64,000 nt of DNA from Rhodanobacter sp. 7MK24. Lineage in GTDB: Bacteria > Pseudomonadota > Gammaproteobacteria > Xanthomonadales > Rhodanobacteraceae. The translations under genes and the position numbers were made by a program. The stretch is from NCBI RefSeq assembly GCF_014842995.1, contig NZ_JACYXL010000002.1:124001-188000 (forward strand). The letters are read 5' to 3'. Positions 35,719-44,777 of this stretch are shown one piece after another (positions within the stretch are counted from its first letter, which is position 1; every line of letters starts with the position of its first letter). The notes under the pieces are model-generated. The model worked only from the letters and a program-made list of their open reading frames with translations. It made no database searches and was not told the DNA's origin.

Positions 35719-36826
35719 CCGGCATCGTCCGGATACCGGTACGCAACGCGAAGCCGTCGAACCCTTCGACGATCTGCTCCAGCGTGAGCAGGCCCATGCA
35801 GGGCATGGCGCCCGTGGCCTCCACCAGGCCGTCCGCCAGCCGGCGCGCGAGCACGACCGCCGGGGTCACCGGCACCTGCGGCCCGTCGCCCTCGGCCGCG
35901 TCCAACCACCAGCACAAATGCAGCGGCCTGCCTTGCCCGTCGGTGCCGCGCAATTCCACCGCCATGCCGCCGACATCCGAACCGAAGCGCATGAACCGCT
36001 CGCTCACGCGCCGCAATGCGGGGGCATGTCGCGCAAGGTCGCGGATGAGCCCGAACCGCACCAATACGCCCAGGCCCCAGGTGGCCCATTGCAGCAGGGG
36101 CAGCTCCAGGCCCGCGCGGAAGACCACCGAAAGCACCTGCGGATAACGTGCAGGGAACAACTCCAGGTCCGGAATATCGCAAATACCCACGCGGCGGTAC
36201 CCGAACGGAAACCACTGGCGCCGGCTGTCCAGCCAGCCATGCGCCACTTCCCAACGACCAGCGCGCCAAAGCCGGACGGGCCGTCCGCAATAGCCGAGGA
36301 TGGACGCGACCGTGGCATCGCCACGCGGCGTGCGGTTGCCGGGATTGATCGCATGCTCGATGGTGTCCAGCGCGCCGAACTCCGGCAACAACGCATCCAC
36401 GACGGCCGAACTCAGCGCCGGAACACTGGATGCGCCGCTGACCAGCAGGTACCCCTCTCGGCGCGCGCGTTCGTCGAGACGGGAAAAGCCGCTGACGAAA
36501 TCGCGACCGTCGGCAAGATCGACGTAATCGCTACCGGCATCGATACATGCCTCAGCGACCCGATAGTCCTGCCCCTGGAACGGCCCGGCAGCATGGATCA
36601 CCAGCTGCGGCCGCAATGCGGCCAATTCCGCCGGAAAATCCGCGGCCGCCGTGTCCAGCGCATGGATACGCACGCGCGCATCGCCGATGGTCGCACGCAA
36701 CTCTTCCAGCATCGCCACGCGACGCCCGGCCAGCAGCAGCTCGAAGCGTTCATCGTGCGCAAGCCTTGCCGCGATGCGCGAACCGAACACGCCGGTCGCG
36801 CCAAGAACGACCACCCGCAACCCCAT
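35708..36826 (-). CDS. Saccharopine dehydrogenase-like NAD(P)-binding protein
   Basis: A 372-residue protein with an N-terminal Rossmann domain starting VVVLGATGVFGSRIAARLA, followed by LVIHAAGPFQGQ and the segment ACIDAGSDYVDLADGRDF that is typical of saccharopine-dehydrogenase-like reductases such as trans-acting enoyl reductases. The C-terminal half is less conserved. It converges on the DUF4166/DCC pair, and fused versions in other genomes suggest these proteins act together, perhaps on a lipid. The substrate is unknown and lysine metabolism is unlikely. Confidence 0.85.
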   Translation of the reverse strand: MGLRVVVLGATGVFGSRIAARLAHDERFELLLAGRRVAMLEELRATIGDARVRIHALDTAAADFPAELAALRPQLVIHAAGPFQGQDYRVAEACIDAGSDYVDLADGRDFVSGFSRLDERARREGYLLVSGASSVPALSSAVVDALLPEFGALDTIEHAINPGNRTPRGDATVASILGYCGRPVRLWRAGRWEVAHGWLDSRRQWFPFGYRRVGICDIPDLELFPARYPQVLSVVFRAGLELPLLQWATWGLGVLVRFGLIRDLARHAPALRRVSERFMRFGSDVGGMAVELRGTDGQGRPLHLCWWLDAAEGDGPQVPVTPAVVLARRLADGLVEATGAMPCMGLLTLEQIVEGFDGFALRTGIRTMPVSR

Positions 36827-36972
36827 CCTTAGTCTTCCCGTTTATGCGCCATGGATCCCTGGAGCTTGCCACGGGTGCGCCTCCACGGAAAAACCGACGC
36901 AGTACACCGCCATGCCGCAGCGGCGTTATCTTGCCTATCCGGGCGATATCGCCCGCGTCGGAGGAAACCGCC

Positions 36973-37494
36973 ATGAACCGTCGCATCGTTCTGCATATGC
37001 TGCTTGCCGCCCTGACGCTGCTCGGAGCGCCGGCGATGGCGGGAAACGCAGCATCCACCAATGTCACCGTCACCTACGACCACCCCGAGCAGTTCACCGA
37101 AACGCACAAGCTGCGCTCGCTGGCGCCCCAGCTTGACGACGACGATTACCTGAAGGTGTTGAAGTCGTACATCGAGAACCGCGCCAGCAGGATGCTGCCG
37201 CCGGGCGATCGCCTGGCCATCGCGGTAACCGACATCGATCGCGCCGGCAATTTCGAGCCGTGGCGCCCCGGTCCGTTGCACGAGGTGCGCATCGTCAAGG
37301 ACATCTACCCCCCACGCATCGATCTGCGCTTCCAGTTGCTCGACGCCGACGGCAAGGTGCTGCGCGAAGGCACGCGCAAGCTGCGCGACCCGGCTTTCCT
37401 CTCCGACAGCATCAACACGTCGGAGACCGACAGCCTGCGCTATGAGAAGGCGTTGCTCGACCGCTGGCTGCGCAAGGGGCCCGACCAACTCTGA
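36973..37494 (+). CDS. DUF3016 family exported protein
   Basis: A 173-residue protein with a signal peptide (HMLLAALTLLGAPAMA) and a single DUF3016 domain: VTVTYDHPEQFTETHK, then GDRLAIAVTDIDRAGNFEPW, and LLDADGKVLREGTRKLRDPAF. The family is common in gammaproteobacteria, periplasmic, and without assigned function. GGAGG lies 7 bases before the ATG. A strong terminator follows 30 bases after the stop, so it is monocistronic. Confidence 0.85.
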   Translation: MNRRIVLHMLLAALTLLGAPAMAGNAASTNVTVTYDHPEQFTETHKLRSLAPQLDDDDYLKVLKSYIENRASRMLPPGDRLAIAVTDIDRAGNFEPWRPGPLHEVRIVKDIYPPRIDLRFQLLDADGKVLREGTRKLRDPAFLSDSINTSETDSLRYEKALLDRWLRKGPDQL

Positions 37495-37523
37495 AGCCGT
37501 GCGTTTGTCGTTGCGCCAAAGCA

Positions 37524-37549
37524 GAAGGCCCGCCATTTGGCGGGCCTTC
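37524..37549. terminator. Intrinsic terminator
   Basis: GAAGGCCCGCC-ATTT-GGCGGGCCTTC is a perfect 11-bp stem with a 4-base loop followed by GTTTG. It lies between the DUF3016 gene and the convergent desaturase gene and can serve both. Confidence 0.8.
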
Positions 37550-37569
37550 GTTTGCGAAGCGTGGGCGGA

Positions 37570-38760
37570 TCAGGCAGCGACCGCGTAACCCTTGAGGCGG
37601 CCGGCGAAATCCTGCAGCGTGCGGATGCCGCTCTGCTCGGCTTCGACGATCCACTGCTGCAGGCCCTTGAGCGCCTGCTCAGCACCGCGCTGCTCCATCA
37701 GGATGGCGAGACGGTTGCGGAAGTCGCATACGGTCTGCAGGGTCGGGCGCTTGGCCAGCACGGCCTGCAGCTTGCTGCTGTTGTCGGTGTCGAGCCAGCG
37801 CCCACCATCAGCCAGCGCGCGACGCAGGCGGCGCGGCACGGCCTTGATGTTTTCGCCGGCTTGCGTGGCTTCCTCGCGCAGCGTGGGCACGATCACGTTG
37901 CGGTAGTAGTCGGTCATCGCCAGGAAGCGATGGGTGAGTACGGCCTTGAGCGTCTCGGCGTCGGGCAGCGGTACGTTGGGGCGCACATCCAGGGTGGGCG
38001 CCACGCGCAACACCTTGGCCAGGCCCATGGCACGGAAGGCGCAGATCGCCGCCCAGCCGATGTCGAACTCCCACTTGCGCAGCGCGAACTTGGCCGAGCT
38101 TGGGAAGGCATGGTGGTTGTTGTGCAGCTCTTCGCCGCCGATCCAGAAACCCCAGGGAATCAGGTTGCGCGAAGTATCGGCGCTTTCGAAATTGCGGTAG
38201 CCGGCCCAATGGCCGACGCCGTTGACGAAGCCCGCGGCCCAGAACGGAATCCACACCATCTGCACGGCCCAGATCGCCGCGCCGATCACGCCGAACAGCG
38301 CGAGGTCGACGATCAGCATCAGCGACGGACCCCAGTACGGGTGCGCGCCGTAGACCTTGTGCTCGACCCAGTCGTCCGGCGTGCCACGGCCGTACTGCTG
38401 CATGTCTTCCTTCGACGCACACGCGTCGCGATACAGCGACACGCCGTCCCAGAACACCTTCTTGATGCCGAAGATCACCGGGCTGTGCGGGTCTTCCTCG
38501 GTCTCCACCTTGGCGTGGTGCTTGCGGTGCACCGCCACCCACTCCTTGGTGACCATGCCGGTGCTGAGCCAGCCCCAGAAGCGGAAGAAGTGCGCCAGCG
38601 CCGGGTGGAAATCCACGCCGCGATGGGTCTGGCTGCGGTGCAGGTACAGCGTCACCGTGAAAATGGTGAGCTGGGTGACCACCAGCAGGTAGACCAGCAT
38701 GCTGACCCAACTGGCGTGGGTCAGGCCGTGGGACAGGAAATTAAGCACGGAATCGAGCAT
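37570..38760 (-). CDS. Membrane fatty acid desaturase (acyl-CoA desaturase type)
   Basis: A 396-residue integral membrane di-iron enzyme that introduces a double bond into fatty acyl chains, keeping membranes fluid. The three histidine boxes are LHRSQTHRG (about residue 40), HRKHHAK (about 75) and HNNHHAF (about 215). Four membrane helices lie around them. I prefer the ATG at 38760 (LDSVLNFLSHGLTHASW) to the upstream start at 38826, whose leader is not conserved. The C-terminal 120 residues are helical and soluble. The intergenic inverted repeat at 38854-38888 may regulate it. Confidence 0.92.
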   Translation of the reverse strand: MLDSVLNFLSHGLTHASWVSMLVYLLVVTQLTIFTVTLYLHRSQTHRGVDFHPALAHFFRFWGWLSTGMVTKEWVAVHRKHHAKVETEEDPHSPVIFGIKKVFWDGVSLYRDACASKEDMQQYGRGTPDDWVEHKVYGAHPYWGPSLMLIVDLALFGVIGAAIWAVQMVWIPFWAAGFVNGVGHWAGYRNFESADTSRNLIPWGFWIGGEELHNNHHAFPSSAKFALRKWEFDIGWAAICAFRAMGLAKVLRVAPTLDVRPNVPLPDAETLKAVLTHRFLAMTDYYRNVIVPTLREEATQAGENIKAVPRRLRRALADGGRWLDTDNSSKLQAVLAKRPTLQTVCDFRNRLAILMEQRGAEQALKGLQQWIVEAEQSGIRTLQDFAGRLKGYAVAA

Positions 38761-38853
38761 CGGGACGGGACTCGGGACGGGTTCTAAAGTGCAGTCTAGG
38801 CGAGGGTTTGCCGTACTCGCCAGCATGTTGCACGGTGATCGGACATACTAGGT

Positions 38854-38888
38854 GACGGTCACTTGTGATTTCGTTAACCGTGACCGTC
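38854..38888. promoter_or_regulatory. Inverted repeat GACGGTCAC / GTGACCGTC
   Basis: GACGGTCAC (38854-38862) and GTGACCGTC (38880-38888) are perfect 9-bp inverted repeats 17 bases apart, in the 168-base gap between the divergent desaturase and ABC ATPase genes. They may be two half-sites of an operator or a leader hairpin. The regulator is not identified. Confidence 0.45.
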
Positions 38889-38928
38889 GCAGGTTGTGTG
38901 AAACCGGGGCCGCGTCGACAATCGCGGG

Positions 38929-39675
38929 ATGACCGCCGCTCAAGCCGCCACACCTCCCGTCCTGCAACTCGAACAGGTCGCCCGCCGCCGCGCCGGCCGC
39001 GCGGCAGTGCAGGATCTCAGCCTCAGTCTGGCGCCCGGCCAGGTACTTGGCTTGCTGGGGGTCAATGGCGCCGGCAAGTCCACCACGCTGGCGATGATTG
39101 CCGGTGCGCTGCGACCGGACAGCGGCTCGATCCACCTGAACGGCGACGATTTCCTGGAACAACCCGAGCTGGCACGGCGCCTGATCGGCTGGCTGCCTGA
39201 ACGTGCACCGGTATGGCCGGAACTCACCGTGACCGAACACCTGGACGCCCACGCCCGCCTGCGCGGCCTGCGTGGCGACGCCTTGCGCGGGGCACGGGAA
39301 GCCATCGTCGAACGGCTGGAACTGTTGCCGCTGGCGCGCCGGCTGGCGGGTGCGCTCTCGCAAGGCCAGCGTCAGCGTCTCGGACTGGCCTGCGCTTTGC
39401 TGCATCGCCCTGCCCTGCTGGTGCTGGACGAACCGGCGAATGCGCTGGACCCGGTGCAGGTCGGCGCGCTGCGCAAGCTGATCCGCGAACAGGCCACCGC
39501 AGGCACGGCGGTGATCCTCTCCACGCATGTGCTCGTCGAAGTCACCGCGGTATGCGACCGCGTGGCGATCCTGCACGAAGGACGCCTCCGCCACGAAGGC
39601 CCGGTGCGCGCCGACGATCACGCCGCATTGGAGCGTCGCTTCTTCGAGATCGCCATGCAGGCGCGCGCTGCATGA
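38929..39675 (+). CDS. ABC transporter ATPase (GldA-like)
   Basis: A 248-residue ATPase of the ABC-2 drug/polysaccharide exporter group. Walker A is GVNGAGKST, signature LSQGQRQRLGLA, Walker B LLVLDEPANALDP and switch His in LSTHVLVE. It begins an operon with a permease (ATGA overlap), a GldG-like protein and a small DUF4340-like protein. This arrangement resembles the GldAFG cluster of gliding bacteria but is also common in non-gliding proteobacteria, where its cargo is not known. Confidence 0.92.
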   Translation: MTAAQAATPPVLQLEQVARRRAGRAAVQDLSLSLAPGQVLGLLGVNGAGKSTTLAMIAGALRPDSGSIHLNGDDFLEQPELARRLIGWLPERAPVWPELTVTEHLDAHARLRGLRGDALRGAREAIVERLELLPLARRLAGALSQGQRQRLGLACALLHRPALLVLDEPANALDPVQVGALRKLIREQATAGTAVILSTHVLVEVTAVCDRVAILHEGRLRHEGPVRADDHAALERRFFEIAMQARAA

Positions 39676-40427
39676 GTCTCGTCGCCATGTTCCGACTCGA
39701 GGTACGCCGCCTGCGCGTGCAGCCGCTGGCGTGGGTGTTGCTCGCGCTGAGCCTTGCCTGGCTGGGCTGGGGTTTCACCCGCCTGCTTGGCGATTTCCTC
39801 GCGGGCGAGATCAAGCGCGCCGCATTGCCGGACGGCCCGGGCTACGTGGACCTGGTCGCCGTACCGCTGCTGGGCCAGCTCGCGCAGCTGGCGTTTCTGG
39901 TAGTGCCGCTGCTCGCCATGTCCACCCTCGCCGGCGAGCGCCGCAACGGCACACTGCCGCTGCTGTTCGCCGCAGGCGTGCCGGCATCGCGCATCGTGCT
40001 CGGCAAGTATTTCGCGCTGCTGCTGTGGCTGCTGCTGTGGCTGCTGCTGACGCTGGCCATGCCGCTATCGCTGGCGCACGCCACCACACCGGACTGGGGC
40101 AAACTGGCGGCCGCCACACTGGGCATCGCCCTCATGCTGGCCGCACTGACCGCACTGACCGTAGCGGCTTCCGCCTTCACCCCCCATCCCGCCCTCGCTG
40201 CCGTGCTGGGCCTGTTGATCGGCCTGGCGTTGTGGACGGTAAACCTCGGCGCGCAGATGGCCGGCCTCAACGGCGGTGCGATCAATTGGCTGGCGATGAG
40301 CACACACGAGCAGAACCTGCTGCGTGGGCTGGTTTCCACCACGGACATCCTGTGGTTCGTACTGCTGATCGCGGTGTGCCTCGCACTCGCCGCGCGCCGC
40401 CTCGCTGCCGACAGGGAGCGCGGCTGA
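39672..40427 (+). CDS. ABC-2 type permease (GldF-like)
   Basis: A 251-residue membrane protein with six predicted helices: VQPLAWVLLALSLAWLGWGF first, LLGQLAQLAFLVVPLLAMSTLAGERRNGTLPLLF as the conserved ABC-2 core, and the final ILWFVLLIAVCLALAARRL. It is translationally coupled to the ATPase gene by an ATGA overlap, and the GldG-like gene follows with one base between stop and start. It should form the membrane channel of the same transporter. Confidence 0.9.
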   Translation: MSLVAMFRLEVRRLRVQPLAWVLLALSLAWLGWGFTRLLGDFLAGEIKRAALPDGPGYVDLVAVPLLGQLAQLAFLVVPLLAMSTLAGERRNGTLPLLFAAGVPASRIVLGKYFALLLWLLLWLLLTLAMPLSLAHATTPDWGKLAAATLGIALMLAALTALTVAASAFTPHPALAAVLGLLIGLALWTVNLGAQMAGLNGGAINWLAMSTHEQNLLRGLVSTTDILWFVLLIAVCLALAARRLAADRERG

Positions 40428-40428
40428 C

Positions 40429-41781
40429 ATGAAACTTTCCAGACGCCTGGACGGCTGGTTGTTCGCCCTGCTGTTGCTGGCCGGTGCGGGCGCGCTCGGC
40501 TTTTTCAGCGCGCGCTATGCGCATGTTTCCGACTGGACGGCCAACGGCCGTCTGAGCCTGTCGCCGCAGAGCCGCGCGGTGCTGGCGAAGCTGGCCGGGC
40601 CGGTCGAGATCGTCAGTTACGCCAGCCCGCAGGGCGACCTGCGCGCACAGGTCGCCGCCTTCCTGCAGCGCTACCAGCAGGCCAAGCCCGACCTCGCGCT
40701 GCGCTTCGTCGACCCGCAGCAGGATCCAGCCAGGATGCGCGAGCTGGGCATCGCCGTAGATGGCGAGCTGATCCTGCACTATCACGGCCATGAGCAGCGA
40801 TTGACGGAACTTTCCGAAAGCGACGTGACGAACGCGCTGGAGCGCCTGATCCGCGGCAACGACCGCATCGTGGCCTTCGTCACCGGCGACGGCGAACGCC
40901 TGCCTTCCGGCCAGGGCGACGCGGACATGGCTGCACTGATGGACCAGCTCGCGCAGAGCGGCCTGCGTGCCGTGCCACTGAGTTTCGCGCAAGCCGTCGC
41001 CGTGCCGCAGGGCACCGACCTCGTGGTGCTGGCCAGCCCCACTTCCGACTTGCCCACCGGTGCGGCGAAGGCGCTGGTGAACTACGTGCAGGATGGCGGC
41101 AACCTGCTGTGGCTGCGCGATCCCGCGAACGATGACCTCGGCCTGAAGCCGCTGGCCGATGCGCTTGGCGTGCAGGTGCTGCCAGGCGTACTGGTGGACG
41201 GCAGCGGCGCCGCGCTGGGTCTGGCCGATCCGCGTCTGCTGGCCGTGGCGCAATATCCGGCCAACCCGGTCACGCTCGGCTTCCAACTCGCCACGCGCTT
41301 CCCGCAGGTCGCGGCGCTGGCGCGCACCGGCACGGGTGGCTGGACGGCAACGCCCATGCTGCGCTCCAGCGCGCAGAGCTGGACGGAGTTCCACCCCATC
41401 GACAACGCGCACCCCACGGCCATCCGTTACGACGCCGCAGCCGGCGAACTCAAGGGGCCGCTGGACTTCGGTTTCACGCTGGCACGTCTCTCGCCCAGTC
41501 CGGACAAGCGCGAGCAGCGCGCGGTGGTGGTCGGCGACGGCGATTTCCTTTCCAACGCCTACCTCGGCCAGGGCGGCAACCGCGCGCTGGGCGAGCGCAT
41601 CTTCAACTGGCTGCTGGGCGACGATGCGCTCATCGACGTGCCGCGCGAAGGCGTGCCCGACCGCGTGCTGCGCATCGGCCAGAGTGAACTCGATGCCGCC
41701 AGCCTTGGCTTCATGGTGGTGCTGCCGCTGCTGCTGCTCATCGCCGGCGGCCTGATCGCGTGGCGCCGCCGCCGCGCATGA
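40429..41781 (+). CDS. GldG-like ABC transporter auxiliary protein
   Basis: A 450-residue protein with one N-terminal helix ([18 protein letters not shown]) and one C-terminal helix ([19 protein letters not shown]), with a large periplasmic domain between them. The domain includes [19 protein letters not shown] and [12 protein letters not shown], as in GldG/DUF4350-type transporter partners, and a [12 protein letters not shown] stretch typical of its glutamine-amidotransferase-like fold. It is the third gene of the ABC operon; its stop overlaps the next start (ATGA). Confidence 0.87.
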   Translation: MKLSRRLDGWLFALLLLAGAGALGFFSARYAHVSDWTANGRLSLSPQSRAVLAKLAGPVEIVSYASPQGDLRAQVAAFLQRYQQAKPDLALRFVDPQQDPARMRELGIAVDGELILHYHGHEQRLTELSESDVTNALERLIRGNDRIVAFVTGDGERLPSGQGDADMAALMDQLAQSGLRAVPLSFAQAVAVPQGTDLVVLASPTSDLPTGAAKALVNYVQDGGNLLWLRDPANDDLGLKPLADALGVQVLPGVLVDGSGAALGLADPRLLAVAQYPANPVTLGFQLATRFPQVAALARTGTGGWTATPMLRSSAQSWTEFHPIDNAHPTAIRYDAAAGELKGPLDFGFTLARLSPSPDKREQRAVVVGDGDFLSNAYLGQGGNRALGERIFNWLLGDDALIDVPREGVPDRVLRIGQSELDAASLGFMVVLPLLLLIAGGLIAWRRRRA

Positions 41782-42269
41782 AGCGGGCCGTGCGCTCGCG
41801 CCTGTTGATGTTGATCGGCGCTACCGCGCTGGTCGCGCTGGCGCTGTGGCAATGGCAAAGCGATGCACGCAAGGCGCCGGGCAAGCTGCTCACGCTCGAT
41901 CCGGCGGCGATCACGCAAGCGACGCTGCAACTCGGCGATGGAGCCCCGGCCCGTTACACGAAACGCGACGGCCACTGGTGGCGCGGAGATGGCCAGCGCG
42001 CAGACGACCGCTATCTCGAAACGCTCACCGAAGCCGCTGCCGCGCCCGTGCTGGAATGGCGTGCCGCCGGCGAATTCGATGCCTCGAGAATCGGCCTTTC
42101 CCCGCCCAAGGCCGTGCTCACGCTGGACGGCCAGCGCCTCGCCTTCGGCGCGGTGTCCGCCACCGGACCGCAGTGTTACGTGCGGGTGGATGGGCGCGTG
42201 GCGCTGGTATCGCTGCGCTTCATGCCGCAGGCGCCACAGCAGAAGCAACAAGACCTCGGGTTGCACTGA
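41778..42269 (+). CDS. DUF4340-like membrane-anchored protein
   Basis: A 163-residue protein with an N-terminal helix ([18 protein letters not shown]) and a periplasmic domain resembling one copy of the DUF4340 repeat ([53 protein letters not shown]). DUF4340 proteins normally follow GldG-like genes and are longer, so this appears to be a short version. Its stop overlaps the mutM start (TGATG), linking the ABC operon to a DNA-repair gene by translation coupling. Confidence 0.72.
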   Translation: MKRAVRSRLLMLIGATALVALALWQWQSDARKAPGKLLTLDPAAITQATLQLGDGAPARYTKRDGHWWRGDGQRADDRYLETLTEAAAAPVLEWRAAGEFDASRIGLSPPKAVLTLDGQRLAFGAVSATGPQCYVRVDGRVALVSLRFMPQAPQQKQQDLGLH

Positions 42270-43096
42270 TGCCCGAATTGCCTGAAGTCGAAACCACCCG
42301 TCGCGGGATAGCACCGCATGTGGTCGGCCGGCGCGTCACTTCGGTGACGCTGCGCCGCCCCGACCTGCGCTGGCCGATTCCACCCGAGGTTTCCGAGCTG
42401 CTGCCCGGCCAGCGCATCGAGTCCGTCGAACGGCGTGCAAAATACCTGCTTCTGCACACGCAGGTGGGCAGCGCGCTGCTGCATCTCGGCATGAGTGGCA
42501 TGCTGCGCGTGCTGCCGCCGGATGCGCCACTCGGACCGCACGACCATGTGGACATCGCGCTGGATCGCGGCGTGCACACCGGCCCGCGCGTGCTGCGCTT
42601 TACCGATCCGCGCCGTTTCGGCTGCTTGCTGTGGCAAGCGCCCGGCAGCACGCATGAGCTGCTCGCGAAGCTCGGCCCCGAGCCGCTCACCGACGCCTTC
42701 GACGGCGACCTGCTCTGGCACCTCTCGCGCAACCGCAGGGCGGCGGTGAAGCTGTTCCTGATGGACAACGCGGTGGTAGTGGGCGTGGGCAACATCTACG
42801 CCAGCGAGGCGCTACTCGCCGCAGGCATCGACCCGCGCCGCGAAGCCGGCAGCGTGTCGCGCGCCCGCTACGCGCGGCTCGCCGCCGAAGTGAAGCGCAT
42901 CCTCGCCCACGCCATCGAGCGCGGCGGTACCACGCTGCGCGACTTTCTCGCTCCCGACGGCGCACCGGGGTATTTCTTCCGCGAGCTGATGGTCTATGGC
43001 CGCGAGGGCGAGCCGTGCAAGGTCTGCGGCACGGCCATACGGCAGACGGTGCTGGGCCAACGTTCCACGTTCTGGTGCCCGCGCTGCCAGCGCTGA
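42269..43096 (+). CDS. mutM: Formamidopyrimidine-DNA glycosylase
   Basis: Removes 8-oxoguanine and other oxidised purines from DNA and cleaves the abasic site. The 275-residue protein starts [13 protein letters not shown], with catalytic Pro and Glu directly after the methionine. The H2TH domain includes [18 protein letters not shown], and the C-terminal zinc finger is CKVCG with a final CPRC pair. Length is normal. It overlaps the DUF4340-like gene by one base and probably shares its transcript. Confidence 0.97.
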   Translation: MPELPEVETTRRGIAPHVVGRRVTSVTLRRPDLRWPIPPEVSELLPGQRIESVERRAKYLLLHTQVGSALLHLGMSGMLRVLPPDAPLGPHDHVDIALDRGVHTGPRVLRFTDPRRFGCLLWQAPGSTHELLAKLGPEPLTDAFDGDLLWHLSRNRRAAVKLFLMDNAVVVGVGNIYASEALLAAGIDPRREAGSVSRARYARLAAEVKRILAHAIERGGTTLRDFLAPDGAPGYFFRELMVYGREGEPCKVCGTAIRQTVLGQRSTFWCPRCQR

Positions 43097-43202
43097 TCGC
43101 CCAGCGTTTCCCAAAGGAAACGGTGTAACCACGGATTGCCGGCTACCCGCCGCCGCGCAGCGCGCTCAAGATAAGCGCCATCCCGAACACGTGCATACGA
43201 CC

Positions 43203-43220
43203 GGAACGCTCCAGCGTTCC
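43203..43220. promoter_or_regulatory. Leader hairpin before nitroreductase gene
   Basis: GGAACGCT-CC-AGCGTTCC is a perfect 8-bp stem 35 bases before the nitroreductase start. It may be the terminator remnant of the mutM transcript or a 5' leader structure; no T-run of note, but TTTTCTTTTT follows near 43232. Confidence 0.4.
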
Positions 43221-43254
43221 GCGGGTTCGGCTTTTCTTTTTACGGAGCAACGTC

Positions 43255-43854
43255 ATGAGCAACGCCGTGATCGAACACCTCAAGAAGCGCCGCACCCAGT
43301 ACGCGCTGGGCCGCAACGTGAATGTGGACAAGGACGCGCTGAATCGCCTCATCCAGGAGGCCATCAAGCACACGCCGTCCTCGTTCAACTCGCAGAGTTC
43401 GCGCGCCGTGATCCTGTTCGGCGAACAGAGCGTGAAGTTCTGGGCGCTGGCGAAGGAAGCCCTCGCCAAGATCGTGCCGTCCGAGGCCTTCGCGCAGACC
43501 GCCGCCAAGCTGGACAGCTTCGCTGCCGGCGCAGGCACCGTGCTGTTCTACGAAGATCAGGACGTGGTCAAGAGCTTGCAGGAGAAGTTCGCACTGTATG
43601 CGGACAATTTCCCGGTGTGGTCCGAGCAGTCGGGCGGCATGGCGCAATTCGCGGTGTGGTTGGCGCTGACCGACGCCGGCATCGGCGCCAGCCTGCAGCA
43701 CTACAACCCGCTGGTGGACGATGCCGCCCGTGCGACATGGGACGTGCCAGCCTCGTGGAAGTTGCGTGCGCAGATGCCGTTCGGCTCGCACGAAGGCGGC
43801 TTCGGCGAGAAGCCCTTCATGGACGACAGCCAGCGCTTCATCGTCGCCGGCTGA
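43255..43854 (+). CDS. Nitroreductase family protein
   Basis: A 199-residue flavoprotein of the nitroreductase superfamily, in the Frm2/YdgI-like subgroup of fungal and bacterial small nitroreductases. Key segments are KKRRTQYALGRNV for FMN phosphate contacts, HTPSSFNSQSSRAVI with the flavin-binding Ser/Asn, and GASLQHYNP with the C-terminal HEGGFGEKPFM. Such enzymes reduce nitro-compounds or quinones with NAD(P)H. No signal peptide, so cytosolic. A ribosome site (GGAGC) lies 8 bases before the start. Confidence 0.9.
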   Translation: MSNAVIEHLKKRRTQYALGRNVNVDKDALNRLIQEAIKHTPSSFNSQSSRAVILFGEQSVKFWALAKEALAKIVPSEAFAQTAAKLDSFAAGAGTVLFYEDQDVVKSLQEKFALYADNFPVWSEQSGGMAQFAVWLALTDAGIGASLQHYNPLVDDAARATWDVPASWKLRAQMPFGSHEGGFGEKPFMDDSQRFIVAG

Positions 43855-43895
43855 TCGCTTTTCTCCCCGCCGTTGCCGGGCGGGACAATCAAAAC

Positions 43896-43923
43896 CGTCA
43901 TTCCGGCGCAGGCCGGAATGACG
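43896..43923. repeat. REP-like palindromic repeat
   Basis: CGTCATTCCGGC (43896-43907) and GCCGGAATGACG (43912-43923) form a perfect 12-bp stem with a GCAG loop, between two convergent genes. Members of this dispersed family end many transcripts in proteobacterial genomes. Confidence 0.7.
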
Positions 43924-43945
43924 GGCAAGATGGCTGCAAGGCTGC

Positions 43946-44722
43946 TCAGAACGGCCAGCGGAACTCCACGTGCAGGTTGTTGAACTCCGGATCGTCGAGG
44001 CTGCCACCCGGACGCGCGACCAACGCTTGCTGCATGCCTTCCACTTCCAGCGCCTGGCCCGCGGCGAAACGGGTGCCCAGTGCCTGCATCTCCACCAGCT
44101 TCTCGCACAGCACGCCAGCACGATCCAGTTCGTGCGCAGGTATCTGGCGGAAGCTGAGGTCGGGACGGCCGAACTTGCGCATGCCACGCGTGTGCACCCA
44201 GGAGCGATCGCTGCCCGGCTCGTCGCTGCGCAGGATCAGCACGTGGTTGCGCGGCGGCGCGCCGCCCGGCACCAGGTAACGTTCGCGCCACGCCGCGGCA
44301 TCGAACAGGCCCATGATCTGCGGGTCGAGGATCACGCGGCCGCCGATATCCAGCAAGGCGGCGAGCACGCCCAGCGTATCGCGCAGGTAATCGAGGCTGG
44401 GACTGTCCTTCAGCTGGCCGCGCACCACCAGCACTTCGGGCGCGATGCGCGCCTGCTCGTATGCATCGGGCGCCTCTTCGCGCAGGATCTCGCCCAGCGT
44501 GCCGGACAGCGGGTAGCCCTCCCACTTGCGCAGTTCCAGGTTCTGGAAGCGCCGGAGGTCCACGCCGCCAGGCAGACCGGGGCTACCGTAGCGGCGCGCA
44601 GGGATGACCAGCTCCTGCGGATCGAACTTGCCGAACACGAAGAACTGCAGCAGCACGTCCTCATCGGCGCCGGGCTGCCAGTACGGTCGCGGCCACTCGG
44701 GGGTCTGGGCGGTTTCGCTCAT
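43946..44722 (-). CDS. Conserved protein of unknown function
   Basis: A 258-residue soluble protein I do not recognise. It has no signal peptide and no membrane helix. Notable segments are PYWQPGADEDVLLQFFVFGKFDPQ at the N-terminus, LAALLDIGGRVILDPQIMGLF in the middle and WVHTRGMRKFGRPDLSFRQIP, where the conserved-looking HTRGM resembles sites in proteins of DUF4261-like families, though I cannot confirm it. The ATG at 44722 has AGGA 9 bases upstream and is preferred over 44791. It lies 56 bases downstream of thymidine kinase on the same strand. Confidence 0.7.
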   Translation of the reverse strand: MSETAQTPEWPRPYWQPGADEDVLLQFFVFGKFDPQELVIPARRYGSPGLPGGVDLRRFQNLELRKWEGYPLSGTLGEILREEAPDAYEQARIAPEVLVVRGQLKDSPSLDYLRDTLGVLAALLDIGGRVILDPQIMGLFDAAAWRERYLVPGGAPPRNHVLILRSDEPGSDRSWVHTRGMRKFGRPDLSFRQIPAHELDRAGVLCEKLVEMQALGTRFAAGQALEVEGMQQALVARPGGSLDDPEFNNLHVEFRWPF

Positions 44723-44777
44723 GGGTTTTCCTGCGTGAGGTTCGTTTCGAAAAATCCGCAGCCTGCGGCTTTCCCTA

